Assembly (NCBI GenBank): GCA_911728435.2
Contig: OU452199.1
Span: 186,001 to 250,000, forward strand
Direction: 5' to 3'
DNA length: 64,000 nt
From: Apoderus coryli
Lineage: Eukaryota > Arthropoda > Insecta > Coleoptera > Attelabidae
Under the pieces are notes generated by a model that saw nothing but the letters and a program-made list of their open reading frames with translations, did no database searches and was not told the DNA's origin. The position numbers and the translations under genes were made by a program. Below are positions 1-11,340 of the stretch, in pieces (the first letter of the stretch is position 1; each line of letters begins with the position of its first letter).

Positions 1-1680
1 AATTCATCCAACTTAATGTTTAAATGATTTTGCAAGGCTTTAACGTATTGGACCAGCAACCATATTCTGATGAAAACTTTGTTGGTTAGCGCTTAATATT
101 TAAATTTAGGAAGGGATTCTTATAAATGTAAAAAACATTTTAAAAAATCAATATCTTTACCATGTCAGCGTTCTTTTATAAAATATTATCTATAAGGAAG
201 AACAATTTTGCACTAACTCTTTTTTTCTCTCTTAAGTAGTATACAACAATACCTTTGGCCCTTGTTTGTTCCATTGTTATAGAGCCCGTGTCAATAACTA
301 TAGAGTAGCTGTCAACTTATAAGTGAATGTGCACCAATCTTCTCTATATAGGTATATCTATATATGGTGTACCTATTCCGCATAGGAGAGAATCTCTCGA
401 AATTCTACCAGACCAGCATTTCACCTTATTTCTAATCATAGCGTGGCAGCACTATGACACAGCTATATATCAATCTAAAGATAGGATAACTTAGATATTA
501 CGCTATTTTTAAATAATATTTATTTCAATAAAAATAAATTTCTATAGTCTATTCTATAGAAAACTTCTGACTATTATTATTGACTTCATAAAATAAAAGA
601 ATTAGTATGGTTGAAGTGTACAGACACAGACATTCTTCCTACTGCCTCTGACACCTGTATTTACAGGTCATCATTTGATAATACAACTTCCGGTTGCTGC
701 ACGCCCATTGTATTTTAGGTAATATAAGTACTACATCTCAACAGGCGCTAATAAACTCCTCCGTTTCTTACTTTAGCCCGCAGGATCGTAAAAAGGAGAA
801 GGTCAGCGGCTTCGACAAGCCAATGTCTTCAATGGTGTTATAGGAGACACCTTGACGAGGCTTGTCCTTGTGAAAGTTGAGAAGCCGCCTGCTGACCTCC
901 TTTATGCCATTCTTCCAGATTGTAGGCAGTGGCGTGATGCCGAACCTGTTGAACAAATACTGACAACGCAACACGCGTCCTATTCAAGGGGTGTTCCATT
1001 TAATATAACAATATTGGGTTCCACTTTCGGTATAGTTTCTCATAGGTACACAAATTAATTCAACTCGTCATGACGAACACTCTCTCTATTTAGGTAAAGC
1101 TAAAGACTTATGACCAATTTGAATTAAAGTTGCTTTGACTGCTTAATTTTTACTTAAAATAATAATTTGCATATTTATTAAATATTCCACATTATTGTGA
1201 AGACCATAAATTTGTCGAAAACATAGAACTAATGCAGAAATTTATGTGTTCTCACGCCATATTTTCTCCAGCAATTGCAGTGTGAAATTAAAGTGTAATT
1301 TCTCTCGTCGCGTCGCATAATAGACGGGCACGAGGGTGGTATAGTGAAACTTAAGTCTTAAGTTGTAATATTTATGTGAGTTTATGCAGCACTTCATTGT
1401 TATTGTTCGGATTAATTAAGTTTTGCGGTAGTCGCTCGGCTTTTTATTATATTATGAGACGAAGTTTGTATATTATCTAAAGTTGGCTAGAGAAAACACA
1501 AAACAAGTTGTTATGTTAAATTTTTTTCTAATTCCCTTAAAAATATACCTACACGTTATGTTGTACTTGTGTAATTTTAATACAAACCTCGTATCTTTCA
1601 TGAGGGGGAGTTTTGAATTCCGCGATATGGTGGGGATGTTTTTATTTGTGATGTTCTAGCACGCTTTATCAGTATAAACA
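1..1680. other. Gene-free AT-rich stretch
   Basis: No convincing coding region, RNA gene or intact transposon is visible. Near 991-1020 there is a short piece resembling the inner end of the TACAGGGTG-type elements found later (GGTGTTCCATTTAATATAAC), so part of this stretch is probably old transposon debris. A 68-codon minus-strand frame at 768-974 has no feature I recognise. Confidence 0.5.
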
Positions 1681-4065
1681 AGAAATCCCTTTGGGATTTC
1701 CCAGTCGTTTTTGTGGTAGTTTTATCTATGAAAAAAGTCATTGAGGGTTGCAAAAAAAAAAAAATAAGTTTTTCCTACAAATAATGGTTAGTTAAGTCGT
1801 TGCGGCATGTCAACAAATAATTTCATCAAAGTGTACGGTGATAACCCTATTTTATATGATTGTACACTTATCTACCGGTATATATTCTTTTTCAATTTCC
1901 ATTCTGTCTTTTACAATAATATTTTTGCACATTTTTGGAAATTATTGTATTTACGTTGCTTTACTATAGACATGTTAATTATTATGACAGATGGATTTAA
2001 TTATTATGACAGATGGATTTATGTTATAATCTGACACTATGGAAAACCTCTACTTCTTTGGTGGTGGAGTTCAGTGTATTTGCATTATTTTTTAGATAAG
2101 TAAGCATCAGTTTTGACTGGAAATTTTCATATAAGGTTTGTTAGCTAGGTGCTTCCAATGCAAACAATTATTTATTGATATCGTATTTTTTTTGTGTGCG
2201 GTAGCTGTCACAGTTTATATGACATTTGGAATAGTGATATTTATAAAAGGAACGTAGTATGTGTGAAGTGAGTCATATTTTTAAAGATTAATACTTTTTC
2301 AATAGAATTTACGAATGTGTACCTTATTCTTGCCTACGATTATGACTAAAAATATACGAATTGCTTGTCCCATATGTTTTTCTAAGAATATAGTCATGAA
2401 AACGGTTTTAAAAAAAAATCGACAAATTCCAATATAGTTGACACCTCTAGTTCACGTCATAATTTGGTTTTGGTCAGAATGTTTTTTCTAACGCGTCAGA
2501 CAAATTGCTTGTGTCAAATAGTTTATTATTTTCTTTGTTTACATTCATAGTCTAAAAGTTTTCGGCATTATTTTCATGTTTAAGATCAATTTCTATCAAC
2601 ATGTTGTATATTGTAGTGTTATAAAAAGGTTATTCGATATAGTTCAGAATTTATAATTATTAATAGCGCTGTCTTTGTCGTCGAAAAGCTGCAAAATTGG
2701 CAAAAGTTCGGGTAAGCGATCTGCGAATCCGCTGCCAGGATGGATCGCACCACAATACAAATGGAAAATTTATTTTTTTCTCATGGGAACTAGGCACTTT
2801 TCAACTGTGGTTTAAAGCGGTTTCACTATTTAATCAATTAATTTAATTATATCTACACAGTTCATTTAAGTGTGTGACGCAGAGGGAGATATCAACTATT
2901 CTTCTTGAGCTATTCACAAACATTTGATCACATCCATCCATCTGACGGCTTTCATGGCACTGTCACTTTAGGTTATTAAGGTAATTATCACTTTTTCACT
3001 AAAATTACTTTAAATACACAATGACAACTTCTAAATTTACTACAACTATATCGAATAACCTTTTTATAACACTACAATATACAACATGTTGATAGAAATT
3101 GATCTTAAACATGAAAATAATGCCGAAAACTTTTAGACTATGAATGTAAACAAAGAAAATAATAAACTATTTGACACAAGCAATTTGTCTGACGCGTTAG
3201 AAAAAACATTCTGACCAAAACCAAATTATGACGTGAAACTAGAAGTGTCAACAAAACTAAAATAAGTGACACCAACGTTAGAAATATTAGCAAATTATGA
3301 CGTGAAACTAGAGGCGCAACTATATTGGAATTTGTCGATTTTTCTTTGAAAACCATTTCCATGACTATATTCTTAGAAAAACATATGGGAGAAGCAATTT
3401 CGTATATTTTTAGTCGCAATCGTGTCAAAGAATGACGTACAAATTCATAAATTCTATTGAAAAAGTATTAATCTTTAAAAATATGACTCACTTCACACAT
3501 ACTACGTTCCTTTTATAAATATCACTATTCCAAATGTCATATAAATTGTGACAGCTACCCCACACAAAAATATTTCGATATCAATAAATAATTGTTTGTA
3601 TTGGAAGTACCTAGCTAACAAACCTTATATGAAAATTTCCAGTCAAAACTGATGCTTACTTATCTAAAAAAATAATGCAAATACACTGAACTCCACCACC
3701 AAAGAAGTAGAGGTTTTCCATAGTGTCAAATTATAACATAAATCCATCTGTCATAATAATTAACATGTACTAGGTATACTGTCTATAGTAAAACAACGTA
3801 AATACAATAATTTCCAAAAATGTGCAAAAATATTACTGTAAAAGACAGAATGGAAATTGAAAAAGAATATATACCGGTAGATAAGTGTACAATCATATAA
3901 AATAATTATTTGTTGACATGCCGCAACGACTTAACTAACCATTATTTGTAGGAAAAACTTATTTTTTTTTTGCCACTCTCAATGACTTTTTTCATAGATA
4001 AAACTACCACAAACCGACTGGGAAATCCCAAAGGGATTTCTTTTCAGAATTTATAATTATTAATA
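1681..4065. repeat. 2.4-kb foldback structure with about 1-kb inverted arms
   Basis: The left arm (about 1681-2643) is repeated in inverted orientation as the right arm (about 3047-4043), around a unique loop of about 400 bases. Both outer ends carry the self-complementary sequence AAATCCCTTTGGGATTT. The arms have diverged: the left arm holds a local tandem duplication near 1976-2015 and the right arm an extra segment near 3250-3315. A perfect 23-bp direct repeat occurs at 2643-2665 (start of the loop) and 4043-4065 (just outside the right arm). No protein is encoded. It is either a foldback-type non-autonomous transposon or an inverted duplication of a smaller repeat. Confidence 0.75.
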
Positions 4066-4099
4066 CCAATTTTCTGGGCCATTAATCTTTGATCTATCT

Positions 4100-4320
4100 T
4101 CGATCAAGTAATTCAATCGGAATGAAAAGTAAGGACATTGAGAACACGGCGACCTTCACGTGATTCACCACTCACCGATGCACGACCATGACGAAATTCT
4201 GCAAACCAATTATACACTGTGATCTCTGATTGTGCTTCATGAAGTTCACCGAACCGATTTAATGCATCCTTGTGGATTTAGGCCTAGTTTGATATGGTAA
4301 AAAATCGCCCAACGAAAATT
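4100..4320 (-). pseudogene. Mariner-like transposase, N-terminal fragment
   Basis: Minus-strand translation of 4130-4275 gives the helix-turn-helix linker pattern of mariner transposases (VYNWFAEFRHGRASVSGESR followed by EGRR, compare family W-F-x-x-F-x-x-G-R-x-S-x-x-x-x-x-x-x-G-R-R/P). No catalytic domain follows and the frame is broken downstream, so this is a dead fragment. Confidence 0.7.
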
Positions 4321-4943
4321 TTCACGAGTAATATCCACTTCTTTCTGCTTACAACTCTCACTGTCAACAAACTACTCAATCCGTGAACGTGCCTAAAAAT
4401 ACGTGGTTCTATCATTCCATCAATAATTGCAGTGACATCGAACTATTCCTCAACATAATTCTAGTGCTTTTCAGCTTTTGATTGTCACACAGTATGCAAT
4501 TTCTAGAATAGGTATATGTTTCCTGCTCTACCCTTCAATTCCCTGGCGATATAGAAGAATCGGTAGGGGTAGGTATACAAAAAGGAAAAGGAAACGAATT
4601 CAATCCGTTGTGACTGTCAGCAAAATTTAAGTGTCCATTTAAAAATTGAAAAGGTTTTTTTTTTATTGTTATGCTTTGATTGGAAATTGCAGTAAAAGTA
4701 AAAAGCTGCTATTTTGTGTTGGAATAATAACACAGGCCAACACACATTTTGGTGCCTGCGATTTTTTAACTGTTCCTGAGTAATTTTTGGATGCAGAATG
4801 TAAAAAGGTTCTCAGATTTTGTCTATCAGATCTAGTTTTTGAGATTTTTTTAAAAATTGTGTATATAATTTACGTTATAACTGTTATAATATATAATATT
4901 ACTATTGACAGTTAAAAAAAACAAAGACACATGGATTTAAGTA

Positions 4944-4949
4944 TTTATT
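4944..4949 (-). terminator. Poly(A) signal of the 566-aa transposase
   Basis: AATAAA on the minus strand, 34 bases beyond the stop codon of the transposase frame and inside the element's left end. Confidence 0.5.
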
Positions 4950-4982
4950 GCAAAAACTTAATTTACATAATTACATTAGTCA

Positions 4983-6683
4983 CTAATCACATAAAAATTT
5001 TCTTTTATACGATTTTCTAGAATGGAGTTTACTAGGGCAGTCTCGCTGAAGGCTCCAGCAGTAGTCCGCCATCATGTGGCTATCCCATCGTCCTTGATAA
5101 CGATCTTCCATAGTTTTAATATCCTGGTGGAATCTTTCCCCCTGTTCTTCACTACAATCACCTAAGTTTTCTGGAAAACGATCTAGGTGGCTGTGGAGGT
5201 AGTGAACTTTTATACTCATGTTACAGCCGAGAATATTAAAATTTGAAAGCATAGTTTCCACTAATTCTACGTAATTGTCTGCTTTATGATTGCCAAGAAA
5301 ATTTTGTACTACTTGAACAAATGAACTCCAAGCGTTAGATTCAGTCTCGTTCATTGATGTGGTGAATTGTGGATCTTTAACAAGTTGCCTTATTTGAGGA
5401 CCATCAAATATACCAGCTTTTAGTTTTTCCGTGCTAATGCCAGGAAATTTACGTGACAAATACCCAAAACAATTTCCATCTCGATTTAAGGCCTTCACAA
5501 ATTGCTTCATTAGGCCTAGCTTGATATGCAAGGGCGGAAGTAAGATTTTTTCTCTTGAAACCAAAGGTTCGTTGATCACGTTTTGTATTCCTTGAATCAT
5601 GACATCTCTTGAAGGCCAATTTTTGTTAACCCAGTGCTCATTTTTAGCTCTGCTGTCCCAAAGGCACAAAAAACAAGGATATTTTGTATAACCACTCTGC
5701 TGTCCAAGGAGGAAGTTAATCATTTTTAAATCAACACAAATTGACCACTGATGTTCTTCGTATTTAATTTTTCTCAAAACTAATGCTATTGTTTCATATT
5801 CTTCCTTCATGGTAGTAGAATGACCAATAGGAATTGAGCCATATTTGTTACCGTTATGTAAAAGAACACATTTTAAACTACGTTTTGAACTGTCAATAAA
5901 AAGGCGCCAATCATCTGGAGTGTATTCAGGCAAACCCATTTTTTCTAAGAGCCCTTTTATATTGTTACAGAATACCAAGTCATTTTCCTGAGTGAAAAAA
6001 GGCAGCAGATCCTTATCTCTTTTACGATAAAATGTAATATTAGTACCTCGACAAAGTAGATTTTTTTCTTTTAATCTGGATGCAAGTAATTCAGCGGATT
6101 CCTTTGAGAGATTCAGGTCTCTTATAAGATCGTTTAGTTCTTCTTGATTGAAACACTGCGGAGTTGCTAAATCTGCTTCAAAATCGCTGTCGTTTTCTGA
6201 TTGAATTCTTTTAACTTCGTCAGACGTTGATGTTTCTGTATCATCTTCTGTCAGTTTGGGTAGACTGCTGAATGATGGAACGGGTATTTCTTCCGAATGC
6301 ACTACAGGCCTTCTTGCAGAATCTAGATCAGGATATGTCCATTTGTGTCTATTGTTTCTATTTATGCCTTTAATATTAACGAGACAAAAATAGCAGTCGT
6401 CATGATGGTTCCGCGGTTCTCTCCAAACCATTGGTACACCAAACTTTAGGCACTTCCTCTTTCCAGTTGTCCACTGTCGCAAATGTTCAACACATGTTTT
6501 ACATATGAAATGTGGGGCCCAAGATTTATCTTGATCTCCTAAATGAACGCCAAAATAGGCAAGATAAGCTCTTTTCACAAAGTCAGAAATCCTTTTTCTG
6601 CTCTCTTTCAAAGTGTATTCACCACACACATAACAAAAAACATCGGGATGATTTACACAGGTACGTCTGCTTGTGGATGCCAT
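4983..6683 (-). CDS. Putative zinc-binding DDE transposase (566 aa)
   Basis: An uninterrupted 566-residue frame filling a transposon with matching ends, so its likely role is cutting and joining that transposon. Visible motifs: an N-terminal pair of CxxC motifs (C17/C20 and C61/C64) resembling a ZAD-type zinc finger; CYFC at 97-100; an acidic Ser-rich linker near 145-170. The candidate RNase-H-like core has D264 (FIDSSK), D318 (CVDLKMINFLLG), CFLC at 337-340, LPPLHIKLGL at 382-391, H494 and H499 (HYLHSH) and an acidic cluster E512/E513/E516 (SEEQGERFH). CxxC followed by H-x4-H and then Glu is the zinc-insert arrangement of RAG1, Transib and CACTA/Chapaev transposases. Similar proteins are scattered in animal genomes as uncharacterised proteins (recollection). 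The intact frame suggests recent activity. The start is the ATG at 6683, the first Met of the frame. Confidence is high for a transposon protein and moderate for the superfamily. Confidence 0.75.
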   Translation of the reverse strand: MASTSRRTCVNHPDVFCYVCGEYTLKESRKRISDFVKRAYLAYFGVHLGDQDKSWAPHFICKTCVEHLRQWTTGKRKCLKFGVPMVWREPRNHHDDCYFCLVNIKGINRNNRHKWTYPDLDSARRPVVHSEEIPVPSFSSLPKLTEDDTETSTSDEVKRIQSENDSDFEADLATPQCFNQEELNDLIRDLNLSKESAELLASRLKEKNLLCRGTNITFYRKRDKDLLPFFTQENDLVFCNNIKGLLEKMGLPEYTPDDWRLFIDSSKRSLKCVLLHNGNKYGSIPIGHSTTMKEEYETIALVLRKIKYEEHQWSICVDLKMINFLLGQQSGYTKYPCFLCLWDSRAKNEHWVNKNWPSRDVMIQGIQNVINEPLVSREKILLPPLHIKLGLMKQFVKALNRDGNCFGYLSRKFPGISTEKLKAGIFDGPQIRQLVKDPQFTTSMNETESNAWSSFVQVVQNFLGNHKADNYVELVETMLSNFNILGCNMSIKVHYLHSHLDRFPENLGDCSEEQGERFHQDIKTMEDRYQGRWDSHMMADYCWSLQRDCPSKLHSRKSYKRKFLCD

Positions 6684-6808
6684 TGTTTCAGTTTAGTGTC
6701 TTGATACTACAAAACGACCAAAATTTACACAAAATGATAGCACAACTTTACTTGGGAAAACTCAGTAATATACTAAATCAAGTACAGCCAAGCAGGTATA
6801 GAAGGATC

Positions 6809-6903
6809 GGGTCATAGGCAATTACAGGTATAAAAGTAAGTAAGAGCATTGTATTGAGTAGTTCCTAGTATAGGAACATTGGGTCAGGGACAATTCCAGG
6901 TAT
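6809..6903. repeat. Pair of 23-bp direct repeats in the transposon's 5' region
   Basis: Positions 6809-6831 and 6881-6903 share GGGTCA, CAATT and CAGGTAT with four mismatches, 72 bp apart, between the transposase start and the right end of the element. They could be transposase-binding or promoter elements; there is no direct evidence. Confidence 0.4.
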
Positions 6904-7145
6904 CCATTTGGCTAATTAGATTCTGGGAAATTCCTATTTTGACGATTAAGTACATATTTATCTCTTTATTTGTTGTCCTTTATCAGAAAAAAATATATCA
7001 TTTAACCTGTAACGTGTATCTCACAAACTAGAGCTGATAGAAAAAATCTGGTGGCATTTTTGGAATCAGCACATTAAAAACATCTAAAATCAGATGTTAG
7101 ATTTCTGGCACCAAATTTTTTTTTTCATTTTGTTGGCCTGTGTAA

Positions 7146-7905
7146 TTGTTTGTGACTTTGCGAAATAGCAATTTACTGTTAAATTGACTTTACGTTGTTA
7201 TTATTTTTGTGAAATGACAATTTTGATTTGACTTTGCAATACAGGGTCCGAAAATAGTAGTTATTCTCGGACAGGATGTCCAGAAACTGAACTGACAAAC
7301 AAAGACAGCAAGGATGGTTCAATTTATAAGAGATATTCTACATGGTGGTCATTAGTTTCAATGCACAAAGTGATTCTTTCTTAAATTAATTGTCCAATCG
7401 TCCTAAAAATACCCGTCGCCTATATTGTTTCTAAACAAATCCCACGGATTTGACCTTCCTCCTCTTCCTATCCATATTCTGTAAGTACCAATAGATTATT
7501 CAATATTTTCTATGATATTATCTTCAGCATCTTTGAGTCCGCATTCCCATTAATACAACAAAAATCAAGATCCAATAATACAAAAAATCCATGGATGACC
7601 CCCGAACCCCTTGAACTATCAAAAACTGTTAGGGAAATGGCTGCACTAAATAAAACTAGCTGTTGCCCTCGAGGCACGAATAGCTCTCCATATTTAAGTG
7701 TAAAAGTAATAATTTTATGACCTTTTTGTCATTTATCTAAATTTAATAAATTTTTGTTTTGTTTTAGACATCAGCTATTTTTTTTTTAAGTATCGGGTTT
7801 TGTGCCTTTCTCTTCTCTTTGGAGGCACTATTTATACGCAGATATTTTATATTTCAGATCTAGGCCAAGTTCTTGAACGCAAATTAATTGATTTTTTTTA
7901 GTTTT
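7146..7905. other. Gene-free AT-rich stretch
   Basis: Nothing recognisable. A short hairpin (TCCGAAAATAG paired across to CTATTCTCGGA-like sequence) sits near 7248-7275. Confidence 0.4.
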
Positions 7906-7909
7906 ATTA

Positions 7910-8695
7910 TAAAATTTATTTTGCCCCCTTTTCTACTATTTAGGAACGCCTATGTAAATAAAATTGTTATGCTGCATGTTGTAGGTTATCCGTTAAGTGG
8001 TTTTTGAGTTATCACGGATACATTTTTTTTCTCACCCTTTTATAGAATTTTCACGGACGCCTATGGTACATTATTTTTTGTCGTGTATTTTTAACACCAA
8101 TTCATCTAGTTACCCCTTTTTCTACTATTTACGAACGCCTATGTAAATAAAAATTTTATGCTGCATTTTTTAGGTTATCTTATATCAAAGCTATATATAA
8201 TTAGCCAATTTTTCTGGTATATTTGAGAAACATTTTTTTTTTCGTTTTTGACCCTTTTTTTGAACTATTTTCGAACGCCTGTGTGAACCAATTATTTTAT
8301 GGAATATTTTTTAGCTTATATTGTATCACAACTATGAAAAATTATTCCATATTTCGAATAAGTTTAGGAAATATATATTTTTTATGTTTTGACCACTTTT
8401 CCACTATTTACGAACGCCTATGAAAGTAAGTTATTCATGACACATTTTGTAAGTTATATTCTATCAAAACTATAAATAAATAGTTAATATTTCTGCTATT
8501 TTTAAGAAATACGTTTTTTTTTTAATCTTTTTTACCCCATTTTACACTATTTTCGAACGCCAATGTGGTCTAATATTTTATGTTCAATATTTTAGGTTAT
8601 ATTCAATTAAATGCGTAAAAAATTATGCAGTATTTCAGATAAGTTTAAAAACTATGAATTTTTTTAATTTTTGAACCCTCTTTTAAACCCTTTGC
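7910..8695. repeat. Decayed tandem repeat, about 140-bp unit
   Basis: At least six diverged units each carry a pyrimidine-rich ACCCCTTTT tract, then CTATTTACGAACGCCTATG, then a TAGGTTAT block. Unit anchors (the GAACGCC core) lie near 7945, 8060, 8135, 8272, 8410 and 8552. Spacing varies by indels from about 75 to 145 bp. The array runs into the degenerate tail near 8690. Non-coding. Confidence 0.65.
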
Positions 8696-8739
8696 CTACG
8701 CTCATTGTTTCCCAAAATCTAATCAGCTCCTTGCCATGT

Positions 8740-8803
8740 CCAATAGTATTTTTGTACCAAATTTGGTTAAAATCTGTTAAGCAGTTTTTGCGTTTTCGTG
8801 GAT

Positions 8804-8834
<31 letters not shown>

Positions 8835-8836
8835 TT
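8740..8836. repeat. (CAGA)n microsatellite with conserved leader
   Basis: A perfect run of CAGA units occupies about 8805-8834. It is preceded by a leader (AAATTTGGTTAAAATCTG then CAGTTTTTGCG) that commonly precedes CAGA/CAAA microsatellites in insect repeats (recollection). It is probably the end of the same dispersed repeat as the tandem array upstream. Confidence 0.6.
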
Positions 8837-8989
8837 TTTTTAAAACTACTTATTTATGTATAAAATGACCAAAAACAAGTATTTCCGGTGAAATTAAAAA
8901 AAATTTTTTTTTCATGAAACTAATAGTCTCCATATATACATATATTACATATATGATATGGAGAGCTAAAAATAGAAAATAATTTTTAT

Positions 8990-11003
8990 GCACATAAATA
9001 CAAAGAACTGAAAAAAATATACACCTATAAAATTAAAAAGGCCAAAAGATCATACAACAACGACCGAATCATTCAGACAACTAATGTAGGTAGGGAATGT
9101 TGGAGAATAATAAATGAAAAGCGAGTTAATGGTAAAAAAAATAAAAACACTATTGAAGAGGTTATCGGCGTTGACCAGAGCGTAGTAAAGATACCAATCG
9201 ACATCGCAAATACTTTCAATGACTTCTTTGTCAGTTTTTCTAGGAATAATACTTCATGCAGTCTGGACACACCGAATCTCGTGAAATCCACAGTTAGATC
9301 TTTTTTCCTTCACCCCACTACCCCAGATGAGATCTCCAGAGTTGCCAGGAAAACTTGCAAGAAAAAATCTAGCGGTTTGGATGGTATTCCGGGTAATGTA
9401 GTTCTGGCTGTTGTTGATATCATTGCAGGGCCGTTGTCCCTGATAGTTAACAGAAGCTTTGAGGAGGGTGTTTTTCCGGAACGTTTAAAAAATCAAAAAT
9501 TATTCCCATATATAAAAATAAAGGAGATCCTAGGGATATAAATAATTACAGACCTTTGGCATTACAAAACCAGTTCAGTAAAATCTTTGCATCTTTATTT
9601 AACAATGGACTTAATGATTATCTGGAAAAACATAAACTGCTTGCACACAGCTAAAATGGATTTAGAAGCAATCGGTCAACAGAGACAGTTCTGGGTCACT
9701 TGTTTCATGCCCTTAATAACAGGCAAATGGTGGCTGGTATTTTCTTTGGTCTGAGCAAGGCTTTTGATACAATAGGTCACAAGCTTCTGCTCTCAAAATT
9801 GGAGGATGTTGGAGTGCGTGGAACAACGTCTAAATGGATAGGAAGTTATCTCATGCATCGTACCCAGCAAGTAGAGATTGCGGGCGTTCGTTTAGGGGTG
9901 GGAATTGTGAGCAATGGGAAACCACAGGGCTCATGTTTATCGCCAACTTTATTTAATATATTTATTAATACCCTGCCGGACGTTTTGGGGGTTTTTGGCC
10001 TGCCCGTTCTTTATGCGGATGACACAAGTGTCCTTGTTTCAGCCGGGGATGAGAGTTGGTTGGTACGGTCTGCTAATGCCCTAGCTGGCGCGATGCACAG
10101 ATGGTGCGAACACAATGGACTGGCACTCAATGCATCAAAAACTGTATTTCTCCCAATTTCCATATCAAATAGGAACATGGACCGAAATTATTTAATAAGA
10201 GCCAAAGATAAATCTATTGAGCAGGTCAGTAGCACCAAATTTTTGGGAATATATACAGACAATAAATTGACCTGGAGCACGCACATAGACGCTGTAGTAA
10301 AGAAATTGTCCAGCTACATATTCCTAATAAACAACATCAAAAATACTGTATCGAATGATATTCTTAAATTTATATATTTTGGTCTGATACAGTCTACTTT
10401 AATGTATGGTGTTATATTTTGGGGGGGAGCGAGTGGGACTGCGAGGGTGTTCAGAACTCAAAAAAGGATCATCAGAGCGATGCGAGAATCTCTCAAACTA
10501 CTTCCTGTAAAGACCATTTCAAAAAATTGAAGTTAATGACCATTCCCTTCACTATACATGTACTCACTTATAATACATATAAAAAAACAAATATAATATT
10601 GCCTAAATCAGAAGATATACATAGTCACAATACTAGAAATAAAAATAACTTGGTATTACCATTCTCCAGATCAACTACTGGCCAAAAGAACCCTAACTAC
10701 ATAGGTGTTAAATGTTTCAATAAAATTTTAAAAATACAAAAGTTTCAAAACATTTCTATCAAAAAATTGAAACTGGAGCTGAGAACCTTTTTTATAGAGA
10801 AATGTTTTTATTCTGTAGACGAGTTTTTAAATTGTACTAATGAATAGTTTTAAGTCCCGAATTATAGCGGGTTATGTATGAATATTATTGTTTTTGTGTT
10901 GTATGTAATATTATTGACTATCCCATAATGTGACATGTCATATTGTATATTGTTATCATTCTGAGGAGCAAAGAATAAATAAAAATAAATAAAAAATAAA
11001 AAT
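8990..11003 (+). mobile_element. 5'-truncated LINE (family 1) with A-rich tail
   Basis: A reverse-transcriptase-coding region ends in a 3' UTR and an (AATAAATA)-type tail at 10976-11003. The 3' UTR (10850-10975) is clearly related to the inverted copy at 46253-46393, so the two are the same family. The apurinic endonuclease part is missing, giving 5' truncation near 8990. Confidence 0.8.
9000..10847 (+). pseudogene. LINE reverse transcriptase, inactivated
   Basis: Reading across frames recovers a non-LTR reverse transcriptase. It shows a pre-RT region (YKELKKIYTYKIKKAKRSYN), the fingers motif SSGLDGIP near 9370, NNYRPLAL near 9550, the palm D in FFGLSKAFDT, GKPQGSCLSPTLFN, and the catalytic LYADDTSVLV at about 10009-10038. 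Damage: a one-base frameshift around 9500-9510, a Gln-to-stop TAA at 9652-9654, and another frameshift near 10490-10510 that separates the palm from the C-terminal tail (HSHNTRNKNNLVLPFSR). It cannot make an active enzyme. Confidence 0.85.
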
Positions 11004-11274
11004 TACAAACATGCAACACACAAAAACATCAAAATTCAATAACATATTAAACAATATTATCCATGGGTTTGTCATTTTAGAGGACAATCATACATTTAAA
11101 AAAATAAATGTTGGCATAGGATTCTATTGTTTCCTGTAAATGTCCCGTATTCAACTTCAAATTAATAAGGACGGTGATAATATTTTGCTAGCAAGATTTA
11201 ACTTTTTCTCAACTTCAATAATAAAATAAAAATTAAGTGCTCTAAACTGATATTGATGGTGTGGCGACAGAACA

Positions 11275-11340
11275 ATGAATACCGTCCAAAGTACAACAGG
11301 CGGTGGAGGACATTCCACGAAGAAGGACCAACGGAATGAG
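11275..11340 (+). CDS. Alternative first exon 1A of the DPP10-like gene
   Basis: A 22-codon open stretch starts ATG AAT ACC GTC ([20 protein letters not shown], then Asn-Glu) and ends in GAG just before a GTAATTG donor. Its phase (0) matches exon 2, so it would replace exon 1B and read directly into [14 protein letters not shown]. Vertebrate DPP6/DPP10 short forms begin with a similarly short Met-Asn peptide before the same E-L-V/G junction, which supports the call. The start context is AACAATG. It is too short to be picked up by length-based ORF finding; RNA evidence is needed. Confidence 0.6.

Larger units (their letters stand above)
4731..7142 (-). mobile_element. 2.4-kb DNA transposon with CACAGGCC termini
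   Basis: The two ends are inverted repeats beginning CACAGGCCAACA. A second inverted match lies further in (4815-4845 against 7018-7048), so the terminal repeats are about 100-130 bp and imperfect. The element is flanked by a 3-bp duplication TAA (4728-4730 and 7143-7145). It contains one long intronless minus-strand frame. A CAC-starting terminus with a 3-bp target duplication is the signature of the CACTA-Mirage-Chapaev group; assignment to that group is an inference from ends and protein layout, not from a database match. Confidence 0.8.

Noticed and set aside
768..974. Minus-strand 68-codon frame
   Set aside because: No recognisable motif, no splice or gene context; it lies beside transposon-end debris.
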